Source of the DNA: an uncultured Pseudoalteromonas sp.
GTDB taxonomy: Bacteria > Pseudomonadota > Gammaproteobacteria > Enterobacterales > Alteromonadaceae
DNA: 64,000 nucleotides
Assembly: GCA_947493455.1 (NCBI GenBank)
Contig: CANLRB010000001.1
Span: 124,001 to 188,000, forward strand
Direction of reading: 5' to 3'
Below the pieces are notes generated by a model. That model was given only the letters and a program-made list of their open reading frames with translations, was not told the origin of the DNA and did no database searches. Positions 37,501 through 44,643 of the stretch are shown piece by piece (the stretch's first letter is position 1; each line of letters begins with the position of its first letter). The translations under genes and the position numbers were made by a program.

Positions 37501-38878
37501 TAGTACCAAAGCGCTTTCCATCAACAATAAGCGGGCAGCCGATATAGCTTTCCAATGCAAAGCTGTCGTAGCATGGGTGACTTGCAAGCACCGACTCTGC
37601 AACGTGGTGAAAGGCAATAGGTGAATTTGCTTTGTACGTATGATAGCAGTAGGTATTTTTAAACTCGAACTCATCCCCTTGAGACAATTCATTGTTCGGG
37701 CACTGAACATGCAACACGGTGTACACCCTATCTATGCGGCTAACAATACCGAGTGGTAAATGAAATATATCACAGCCAAGTTTAAGCACTTCATTTACTT
37801 TATGCTCGAGTGTTGCGCTGGCATCAGCAGTTATTTCATGTAATCGTTTAAGCGCCAACTCAGTTTGTTTTTGCTCAGTAATGTCGTTTTGAATAATAAT
37901 CGAACTTTCAATACTATCGACAGTGTGTTTAAGTGGCACAATCGTCGTACTAAACCAATAAAGTCGATTATTTTTTGCCTTGTTACATATATTGCCATGC
38001 CACATCGTATGATTTTCAATGGCTGTTGTAATCTCGTGATAAAACGCATCGGAGTGAATTTCACTGCGTAACATTGAAATTGGTTTTCCGAGCAACTCTT
38101 CTTTTTCAAAGCCATAGTTTTTTGAAAATTTTTTATTGTAAAACATGAGCTCTGCATGTTTATTAACTTGCATCACAACAGAATGTCGATTGAGCGCAAA
38201 GCGAAAATCAGCAACGCGATTTCGCTCAGTATACAATTTGTCATAGGTTTGCGATAACCAGCGTCGCATCGGTTCAAAAATGGCGATTGAGACTATCATT
38301 AGTAATACAATAAGCGTCAGCCAGGTAAAAAAACCCAACCGCGCTTCGAATTGATGAGCACGATCACTCGCTTTTTCAAATACAGTTACAACCGAGTCTA
38401 AATCTTCGAGCAATCTTTCCTTATCCAATTGCACTAGCTGCTTAAAAGCTAACTGTTGCCTTTCATTTTTTAAAGCGACCTCTGCAGCCAGATTTAGATA
38501 CCGAGTTACCCGTTTATCAAGTTCAAAATGGCCATAAAAAAGTTCATTAAGATCAAATTGCGCCTTATCATCAAACAGTTCGACCTGATTTTTTATAAAT
38601 TGATGATTATCGGTCATGTTGTCGATTGCATCATTGAGCAGCTCATGAGGCAGGTCAACCACAACTTCATCTTGCTGAGTTTTATAAATCTGCAGCATAA
38701 TGCGTTGTGACAACATGCGCTGCTGCCCAGCCTTATTGATGATAGTTGCTATTTTTTGTTGCGAGTGATGTTGAAATGTCAGAACAATGTACGCGGCAGA
38801 AATAAGCGATGCTATGACAACAATCGCAACTCGGTATCGCCACGAAAAGTTTCCAATTAACGACTCCGTCGTCAGCAT
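34571..38878 (-). CDS. Hybrid sensor histidine kinase with PilJ-like, PAS/GAF and two receiver domains
   Basis: A 1435-residue membrane sensor kinase. N-terminal helix (13-32), then a periplasmic PilJ/NarX-like domain (KAGQQRMLSQRIMLQ) and a second helix near 185-205. PAS (about 225-345), GAF (about 350-500) and three more PAS domains (about 510-890) follow. The HisKA box is FLASMSHEIRTPMNG with H909. The HATPase has NLIANAIKF, DTGIGI and FGGTGLGLAI. Receiver 1 (about 1170-1290) has LLVDENETNRSM and IVDFDVAQMKG, with a degenerate DxxMP region. Receiver 2 has LLVEDNKVNQLV and FMDVQMPVMDG with D1360. Its output partner is not evident, and it lies downstream of a BLUF gene on the same strand. 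Confidence 0.9.
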   Translation of the reverse strand: MLTTESLIGNFSWRYRVAIVVIASLISAAYIVLTFQHHSQQKIATIINKAGQQRMLSQRIMLQIYKTQQDEVVVDLPHELLNDAIDNMTDNHQFIKNQVELFDDKAQFDLNELFYGHFELDKRVTRYLNLAAEVALKNERQQLAFKQLVQLDKERLLEDLDSVVTVFEKASDRAHQFEARLGFFTWLTLIVLLMIVSIAIFEPMRRWLSQTYDKLYTERNRVADFRFALNRHSVVMQVNKHAELMFYNKKFSKNYGFEKEELLGKPISMLRSEIHSDAFYHEITTAIENHTMWHGNICNKAKNNRLYWFSTTIVPLKHTVDSIESSIIIQNDITEQKQTELALKRLHEITADASATLEHKVNEVLKLGCDIFHLPLGIVSRIDRVYTVLHVQCPNNELSQGDEFEFKNTYCYHTYKANSPIAFHHVAESVLASHPCYDSFALESYIGCPLIVDGKRFGTINFSSPEVSEKPFNTSDLELIQLIAHWISYEFLRNKQRQQLLSQQQLMEQMSQQARVGAWEVDLVNNQIYWSKMTKKIHEVPDSFIPQLDGAINFYKEGASREKIAALVARSIEFGEPYQQELQLVTANGNEIWIEAKGEAEFENDKCVRLFGSIQDITERVGSQHALAQSNERLEFVMSSTEVGIWDWELDSNNVIFNERWAEILGYSLEELEPITLDTWYSRVHRSDLVGLKAELARHWQNESKQFHFESRMQHKDGHWVWVLDTGKVVESFQNGKPKRMIGTHLDISASKLAEIEIQDTNERMALAADSAGIGIWDYNVITSELNWDRWMFRLYGVDPDDFSGAYEVWEQGLHPDDKQRAIDELQLALTSGGKFDTQFRIVKPNGEVRYIKASAINKYGSDNRITNMIGVNYDITDRVENEIALTEAKTDAESAVTAKNEFLASMSHEIRTPMNGVIGMLDLLERTILDSEQAHHVSVAQNSANSLLSLINDILDFSKIDADKLELEHIPFNLNKLVAEVAELFIIQAQNKGLALIVDTLEVQQPRVLGDPGRIRQVLTNLIANAIKFTSDGEVVVKVGTTPRSAHWHVTLSVKDTGIGISPENHSQVFEVFSQADSSTTRHFGGTGLGLAIVKKLCDRMSGQVSLNSELGHGSEFICQFEVGQAVQITANIPQVDLEKLTVLLVDENETNRSMLCEQIKRLGASVYSFANGLDALVFCQTQQDIEIDVAIVDFDVAQMKGDEFVKQFFALPKNSNAKVIMMASLQTQGDAKYFAKIGCNGYFPKSSMLQNLPAALSIIAEDGAALRNATPLVTQHYIKEIIAQPNQANAQNRQVYQGETTELPKLAILLVEDNKVNQLVAKGILGKLNQECDIAENGQLALERLRESDKEYDVIFMDVQMPVMDGLQTTQAIRNKQAGAQHQNVNIIAMTANAMDGDREKCIDAGMDDYIAKPINISTVLEKLLQLVQSKRR

Positions 38879-38987
38879 AAATCGCTTCCTAAATTATTTA
38901 AAATTATTGTTATCTAACCCTAAGTCGCCACAATTTAATAGTAGTAATTGCAATAAAAACACGGTTTTAATAAACAAAGCTACCAGT

Positions 38988-39410
38988 CTATTTGATTGTC
39001 GGCACTGAATCTTTCAAACTAAGCATCATTTGGTGAGCACTTTCACCCGACATTTCATAAGGGCTAAAATCACTGTTACCTGAATACTTTAAGTTAAGTG
39101 GTCGCGTTAAACTCGACTCCGGCATATATCCCATCGACCACTGATTAAATTCACGAGTAATGATCTCACAATAATCAAGCATAATAATATTTGAATGGCG
39201 CGGATCATTCAAAATTCGATGATACGTTTCATTGACTTTACGGCGCGACCCCTCTAAACATTGAAGAAAGTACTTGCGATTAAAACACAGTAACCCCGTC
39301 ACATTATTTTTTTCGTTGTTTTCGCGAGCCGTTGCCAAAATATTATCAATATCATTACTGGAAAATACCTCTGAAATTGTACTGGTATACACTAGGCGCG
39401 TTAAATACAT
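38988..39410 (-). CDS. BLUF-domain blue-light sensor
   Basis: A 140-residue protein that is essentially one BLUF domain (about 1-95) with a short C-terminal tail. It binds FAD and responds to blue light through its hydrogen-bond network. Key residues are present: Y8 in LVYTS, N32 in NNEKNNVTGLL and Q50 in FLQCLEG. The start is placed at 39410 because MYLTRLVYTS is the canonical BLUF beginning and AAGGGAG lies 8 bases upstream; the longer open frame has an unlikely extension. Short BLUF proteins act by contacting partners such as kinases or cyclases. The same-strand hybrid kinase gene begins 110 bp downstream and is a possible partner, by position only. Confidence 0.88.
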   Translation of the reverse strand: MYLTRLVYTSTISEVFSSNDIDNILATARENNEKNNVTGLLCFNRKYFLQCLEGSRRKVNETYHRILNDPRHSNIIMLDYCEIITREFNQWSMGYMPESSLTRPLNLKYSGNSDFSPYEMSGESAHQMMLSLKDSVPTIK

Positions 39411-39640
39411 GAAAGAACTCCCTTTTGGTATCAAAGATTTATTAAAACCTTTTCGAAGACTTATAGTTAGCTTATCGCTCAAGCTCAATGCACAACAACT
39501 TGCTAAACTATAGTTCAAGACCCAATTTATGCCAAAATGTAAAATTTAATAAAGAGAATAAAAACCGATATATACAACTAAGTTAGCGTTTGTTTACAAA
39601 GCCAAGGGATTAAACTTGACCATGCAAACAGAGGCTAAAC

Positions 39641-41533
39641 TTAACCAATTGGATTGGGGCATTGAGGCAATTTTTTACAAATAAATGCCAAAATATGAAT
39701 TTCATCATTTAGTTTGTTAGGCTGATTTTTGTCGCTTGTATCGCCCTTGGTCTTTTGCATCATTTTTGGCTTTATCACCTTTAACTGTTGTTGTGCGCTT
39801 TTAGTTAAATTTAACTGACGCAAGCCGGCGAATTGAGACGTCCGTTTGGTTGTATTTTTTACACGCCTTTTCGCTGCACCTTGATATTGCGAAAAAATAT
39901 GTGGGATCGAAAAATTATCCCACTCGACATAGCCCCATGCTCCACTGAAATTATCAACAACTTCAATATGATAATATTTGCCATTATTTAAATATTTATC
40001 TGTCTGTAACTTATAAATTGTTTTTCTATTCCCTTGCGCCGTTTTTATCGACATCACTCGGCGTCCAGACTTGCTTTCTACAAGAACTACCCCTATCGCA
40101 TGTTGGTTGTAGCGGCCAACACCGAGTGACGGAGTGACAGATTCTTTGTGATTTCCGCCGGCACTTTCAAAAACAATCGGTGATTTACTCGTTATTTTAA
40201 ACGATGGCGAACGCACCACCAATTGAGTATGGTGAGCATCCCCATTAAACTTGCCACTATCAGTATTGCTTCGAGTTGATATTACTGGTCCTTGTAATAA
40301 ATTGCGCTCACTGCGATGTGTTAACATAATGCGCGGGCCGCGAGCGGTATTATTTTGCGAAATAATGTGCCAGCCTTGCCACGATCGCTTTCCTTTCTCA
40401 TCACTAAAGCTAAATTTTTTCCGATTAATTGAAGAACGCTTTGTTGGGCCACGTTTTATTGCATTTAAAATGTTAAAGTTAAGCTGCGTTTTTAATGGCG
40501 ATTTCGCATTCGCTTTTTTAACCTGGATATTGCGTGCGAACACAATTCCAGTTATATATGCAGGACAATCCCCTGCCGGCGGATTTTCGCCATTACTTAG
40601 CTGTTTAGTTGGGTCAGGCAAATGCCAAAAACGAGACTTGAAAACTTGTGGATCAAACCAGCCTCTATCAATCGCCGCGCTACTAAACTCAAACGTTAAA
40701 TGATCTATTTCGCTCTGAATTGTTGAAATACCAGTAGACTCATTCAAAGCACAAATTTCTTTCTGCGATAAATTAAATGGCAACCAATTTTCTTCATCTA
40801 GAGCATTATTTGGTGAAAATGTAGAATGAAAACTGCGACTTTGTGTAACCGCATTATATTGCGCATTCGTTTCAGGCGAAAATTGTGATTGCCAATCACG
40901 CCATGTCAAAAATGGCGACTTAGCGCCAAGCACTGCGATTTCACTTTTTGCAGTCTCAATTTCAGTTTTAAAACCATCACTTTGCCAATGCAACTGTACT
41001 TGCTCTATTTCGGCCACCATTGCTGGTTCAACGTCACGTTGCCATTTTGCAAGCGCATGATGGCTCAAATCAGAATATGCACTAAGTTTTTCTTGTTGGT
41101 AGTGCTCTTGCAATACAATATATTGATCTTTATACGCTTTATATTTTAAGTACTGGCTTGTTTCAACCAAATCACCGTGCTCATCTTGTCGGTGTAAAAA
41201 TCCCTTAGCTTGCTGATATACTCGTTCTTCATCGTCAGTTCGAGTCGATGAGTCTAATATAGCCGTTGACAGTACTTCTTCATATTCGTCCCATAAATAG
41301 CGCCCCTCAACAGGCTGAAATACATCGGATTCGGGTATAAAATTAACTAGCTGAGAAAATCGTTCAAGATTTTTGGTAGTCTCTCTTACTCCATCGCTCG
41401 AGTTGTCATCAAAGAAATTCAATTCAGATGGATTAAATACGATTGGCGTAACGGGAAAGCTTAAAAACGTACTCTCATTACCAAAGATTTTTTTTGCCTT
41501 ATTCATTAGGGCACTTTGTACTGCGCTGTCCAT
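39641..41533 (-). CDS. Uncharacterised protein, paralogue of the 41616-43193 product
   Basis: A 630-residue protein I do not recognise. It has no signal peptide or membrane helix. The first 200 residues are mixed and rich in helix-forming acidic and Gln residues; the segment near 290-340 (FKSRFWHLPDP, SNGENPPAGDCPAYITGIVF, ARNIQVK) is shared in pattern with the neighbour's FLNSKLWRF, SDGGNPPTGLIPAYPTSMII, KDLKMRV. A beta-rich C-terminal half ends with a jelly-roll-like stretch (YYHIEVVDNFSGAWGYVEWD) and a basic Lys/Gln tail. The start has AAAGGAAC upstream. It is the last of three same-strand genes, separated from the second by a terminator. Absence of a signal suggests a cytosolic or specially exported protein. 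Confidence 0.7.
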   Translation of the reverse strand: MDSAVQSALMNKAKKIFGNESTFLSFPVTPIVFNPSELNFFDDNSSDGVRETTKNLERFSQLVNFIPESDVFQPVEGRYLWDEYEEVLSTAILDSSTRTDDEERVYQQAKGFLHRQDEHGDLVETSQYLKYKAYKDQYIVLQEHYQQEKLSAYSDLSHHALAKWQRDVEPAMVAEIEQVQLHWQSDGFKTEIETAKSEIAVLGAKSPFLTWRDWQSQFSPETNAQYNAVTQSRSFHSTFSPNNALDEENWLPFNLSQKEICALNESTGISTIQSEIDHLTFEFSSAAIDRGWFDPQVFKSRFWHLPDPTKQLSNGENPPAGDCPAYITGIVFARNIQVKKANAKSPLKTQLNFNILNAIKRGPTKRSSINRKKFSFSDEKGKRSWQGWHIISQNNTARGPRIMLTHRSERNLLQGPVISTRSNTDSGKFNGDAHHTQLVVRSPSFKITSKSPIVFESAGGNHKESVTPSLGVGRYNQHAIGVVLVESKSGRRVMSIKTAQGNRKTIYKLQTDKYLNNGKYYHIEVVDNFSGAWGYVEWDNFSIPHIFSQYQGAAKRRVKNTTKRTSQFAGLRQLNLTKSAQQQLKVIKPKMMQKTKGDTSDKNQPNKLNDEIHILAFICKKLPQCPNPIG

Positions 41534-41571
41534 AACTATGTTCCTTTTCCTATATAAGCTTATCGCTTAGC

Positions 41572-41609
41572 AAAACAAAAAGCGCCATACAGCAATGCTG
41601 CATTGGCGC
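41572..41609 (-). terminator. Terminator between the two paralogous genes
   Basis: On the minus strand, GCGCCA and TGGCGC enclose an inner CAGC/GCTG stem, followed by TTTTTGTTTT. It lies downstream of the 41616-43193 gene and before the last gene, so expression of that gene is probably reduced or independent. Confidence 0.75.
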
Positions 41610-41615
41610 ACTCTT

Positions 41616-43193
41616 TTAGATCCAATCGGTTATTTCTTCTAACGGAGACGGTGATTGTGGCTGTAAATGACATTTAAACCCGATAATCTGATGGCCCGGG
41701 ACCGACAATTCGCCCGTTTCATGATTGTAATGTGCTTCTCTCGATTTACTGCCACTGCGATGTGACCCACTGCCCGATAACCCTAAATTTAACGGACCGA
41801 ACTGAATTGCACCGCCGCCACTTTTTGCTGTTTTTTTCCAGCTTTCAAATGCTTCAGTGAATCCTGAACTCTCCCTAACCCGCATTTTCAAGTCTTTAAT
41901 AATAATCATTGACGTCGGATATGCCGGTATTAACCCAGTTGGAGGGTTCCCGCCATCACTTACCATTTGCCCTTTAGCTTGTGGGTTATTTGCGTCAAAG
42001 CGCCACAATTTACTATTTAAAAAAGACGACTTAAACCAATTGCTGCGCACAATCTGAACTTGCATCAGTGAAAAACTAATTTCGAATTTTTCGGTATTAA
42101 ATCTGACCTGAGATGCTTTTTCACCGTTTGAACTTGATGATTTTCCTGCGCCACCAAGACTTACTGCGCCAAAAAAGCCGCCGCCGCCCTTCTTCTTAGA
42201 ACGGTTTAATTTATATGATGAGGAGGATGAGCGTTTGTAATCAGACGACTTAAAGCTAAATTCAGTCCAGCCTGAAGCATTCATAAAATTCGCAGGAGTA
42301 CATGACGTATAATAAAAATCGCCGCCCGATGAGGCGCCAGTTAAACGCGCTTTTTCTAACTCATCAAGATACTGACTTTTCATCAGTGCCATATCACGTT
42401 GCATCACCTGATCAATAAACGCAGAAATACCTTCAAAATCATTTTTGTAACCGTTACTCACCCAGTCCGACATTGCTGCGCGAACGCGATTGCGCAAAAT
42501 ACCTGCATTCATGTTCCAATAATGGACCGCTTTCGCATTGTCGGCACTAAGCGCATCGATGCGTCGAGAGTTATATTCAAGTACCGCACTTTCATAAGCG
42601 ACCATTTTCTGATTGTACAAATTGACTAGTGCACTCGGTTCCACAACCTCTGTCTTTTCATCTGTAATGAGATTTACTTTTTCCCGAGTAGTTGTAAGCA
42701 AATTACGAAATTTCTCTATTTTTGCCTTTGTTTTCTCTGGCAGTTGAGATTCCATTACTTGGCTCATTTTTAAAATATATTGATAGCGATCGGATAAACT
42801 GCCTTCATTGCTCATTATGTTCATAGCAGCAAACTGATCATTGGTATTTGAGGAAACATCAGGCACAAAATCAACGAGACGAGCGAAGTTTTCTGCCTGC
42901 ATATACACATTGTTAGTATCTTGGGCACGAATTTGCTCAAGTAAAGCAGGGTCCACCTCACCGCTTTTGCCTGTCACGGCGTCGATCGCTTCTGACTTAA
43001 CGACCCCCGATAGGCCCTGTGTTAGAAATTCAAAATCTTTTTCGTCTACGGCAATGCCCGGCGTACACCAGCTAATAAAATTATCTTCTGATTTTGGTAC
43101 GTCATCTGACCCCGATGTCAGCACATCATATACACTGCTCATAATTGCATTAAGCAGCTTGCTCGGTTCTACAAATTTATCTTCGTTAGCCAT
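41616..43193 (-). CDS. Uncharacterised protein, paralogue of the 39641-41533 product
   Basis: A 525-residue protein without signal peptide. Residues 1-300 are mostly helical and charged, containing NFARLVDFVPDVSS (compare RFSQLVNFIPESD in the neighbour). A low-complexity Ser/Lys/Gly section near residues 325-365 (SSSSSYKLNRSKKKGGGGFF, GKSSSSNGE) follows. Then come LMQVQIVRSNWFKSSFLNSKLWRF, SDGGNPPTGLIPAYPTSMII and a Gly/Ser-rich segment with GHQIIGFKC at the end. The neighbour lacks the Ser/Lys section but keeps the NPP-x-G-x2-PAY core. The Shine-Dalgarno is AAGGAC. Function is unknown; the family looks like a soluble, possibly self-assembling or exported protein. A hairpin separates it from the upstream gene. 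Confidence 0.72.
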   Translation of the reverse strand: MANEDKFVEPSKLLNAIMSSVYDVLTSGSDDVPKSEDNFISWCTPGIAVDEKDFEFLTQGLSGVVKSEAIDAVTGKSGEVDPALLEQIRAQDTNNVYMQAENFARLVDFVPDVSSNTNDQFAAMNIMSNEGSLSDRYQYILKMSQVMESQLPEKTKAKIEKFRNLLTTTREKVNLITDEKTEVVEPSALVNLYNQKMVAYESAVLEYNSRRIDALSADNAKAVHYWNMNAGILRNRVRAAMSDWVSNGYKNDFEGISAFIDQVMQRDMALMKSQYLDELEKARLTGASSGGDFYYTSCTPANFMNASGWTEFSFKSSDYKRSSSSSYKLNRSKKKGGGGFFGAVSLGGAGKSSSSNGEKASQVRFNTEKFEISFSLMQVQIVRSNWFKSSFLNSKLWRFDANNPQAKGQMVSDGGNPPTGLIPAYPTSMIIIKDLKMRVRESSGFTEAFESWKKTAKSGGGAIQFGPLNLGLSGSGSHRSGSKSREAHYNHETGELSVPGHQIIGFKCHLQPQSPSPLEEITDWI

Positions 43194-43219
43194 TTTCTTG
43201 TCCTTGATTATTTAAGATA

Positions 43220-43245
43220 ACAACATAGGGGTGAGCCTATGTTGT
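43220..43245. other. Intercistronic hairpin
   Basis: ACAACATAGG and CCTATGTTGT form a perfect 10-bp stem with a 6-base loop in the 67-bp gap between the peptidoglycan-binding gene and the next gene. There is no T run. It may act in mRNA processing or partial attenuation. Confidence 0.6.
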
Positions 43246-43260
43246 ACAACGCTAAAGTGG

Positions 43261-44229
43261 TTAAAAAACACCATCGCCAAGTGCGATTTGTTCTAGTTCA
43301 TTGATTGCTTTTGCCGCATCGAGTACTAAGTAGTCACAACCATCACTATCGAGACTCTCGACTAAGAACTGCACACTCTCGAGCCGCGCAGTTTGGCAAC
43401 CGATAGAGAAAAATGCTTTTTTGGGATTATCAAAACCAGGATGTAATAAGATGCCCGTTGCATAAGCCCCATCATGGTTAATCTGGCGACGACGATCCGC
43501 AGCTAAATTTTCAGAAAAATCTTGTTCACTTGGCGAAATACCGCGGTCAAAATTAAGGTCCCGCCAGCATGGTACTTCATGATTCCCTTCAATCGTTGTA
43601 ATCACTAACGCTGGATGACCTTTATAACCACTCTTTTTAATCTTCATGTGATACAAGCCGTCACGAATTGTTGCGACTTGATCTTGCGCTACGCCATCTT
43701 CGGTTATATCGGCGCCAGCGCTCGTTTTATGCTGATACGGCAGCGTAGACCCTTTAAATCGAGTCACATTTTTATCAACATCAAGAAAAATAAACGTATC
43801 TAAATAGCTTGGTGAATTAGAAAGTGGGTGCGTAAAATCAGCGTTTAATGCCAGTCCTCGCAACGCAATTAACATTGGTTTTTGTTCACTCACCTGATAG
43901 CCTAAATGCGGTAACAAGTTTTGCCAAAATTGATATTCATCCGTTGCTGCGGGGATTAATAAATTTGCATCATACGCTAACATTCTGTTTGCTAGCTTAA
44001 CCCGCGATTGACGTCCAAACACACCATCAGCTTTCAACCCAATATCAGCTTGTAGTTGCGCTATTTTATTTACCAAAGCTTCACCTTCCTGATTATGCTC
44101 GTAAGTACATTGCTCGGGTGATGACAATGGTGATATTGCAAGTAACCGCTGCAATGCAGGCACAATATCCAAAGCGTGCTGATTATTAAATTGAATCGCT
44201 TTTTCTACTTGTTCGTAACTTAACGACAT
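43261..44229 (-). CDS. Peptidoglycan-binding protein with L,D-transpeptidase-like C-terminus
   Basis: A 322-residue protein without signal peptide. Residues 40-85 resemble a PG_binding_1 domain (IAQLQADIGLKADGVFGRQSRVKL). The C-terminal half carries HPG (H263), then FFSIGC (S275, C278), the spacing of the HxxG/SxGC pair of YkuD-type L,D-transpeptidases and of Tlde1-like toxins. Other motifs are WRDLNFDRG and DGAYATGILLHPG. It could cleave or cross-link peptidoglycan peptides, or be a toxin-like cargo. It is first in the three-gene cluster, AAGGAT upstream. Lack of a signal peptide is unusual for a cell-wall enzyme and suggests specialised export. Confidence 0.72.
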   Translation of the reverse strand: MSLSYEQVEKAIQFNNQHALDIVPALQRLLAISPLSSPEQCTYEHNQEGEALVNKIAQLQADIGLKADGVFGRQSRVKLANRMLAYDANLLIPAATDEYQFWQNLLPHLGYQVSEQKPMLIALRGLALNADFTHPLSNSPSYLDTFIFLDVDKNVTRFKGSTLPYQHKTSAGADITEDGVAQDQVATIRDGLYHMKIKKSGYKGHPALVITTIEGNHEVPCWRDLNFDRGISPSEQDFSENLAADRRRQINHDGAYATGILLHPGFDNPKKAFFSIGCQTARLESVQFLVESLDSDGCDYLVLDAAKAINELEQIALGDGVF

Positions 44230-44643
44230 ATTAAATATCCTTACTTAATTGAATTAAAAAACGCTTAACGAGGTTTGATACTGTCACTATCAATTGTCGC
44301 TAAGCACCAGATAAACATAGCGAAAAGTTATCTAATCATCATATTTGAGGTAAGGTTTTAGGGTGTGATTGAGATAAGTTGTATCTAGTTGCATACTCAA
44401 TAGCTCTATGCTGCAAGCATACTCTTTAAAATGACAACTCTGACGAACCAAAAAAACACGGCCCTATCGATTGCTATTTCTGCAGACCCGATATAGTTCA
44501 ATTATTCTTAAGTAACAAGTGGATTGGATCCCAACGCTTCCTGGAAAAAGGTGTTTAGTGAATAACACCCATCAAAAAACGGGCAAACACAGCCCGTTAA
44601 ATCAAAGTGGTAGCAAACGCTGTGGTATTAATTAGCGATAGGG
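44230..44643. other. Gene-free 414 bp between two minus-strand units
   Basis: It should contain the promoter of the 44229 gene. A small hairpin GGTGTT/AACACC (44550-44569) and the terminator at 44572-44598 are the only structures seen. No small open frame with a Shine-Dalgarno was recognised. Confidence 0.6.
44572..44598 (-). terminator. Terminator after the CadC-like regulator gene
   Basis: On the minus strand AACGGGC, a 7-base loop and GCCCGTT are followed by TTTT. It is 46 bp past the stop of the regulator gene. Confidence 0.8.
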
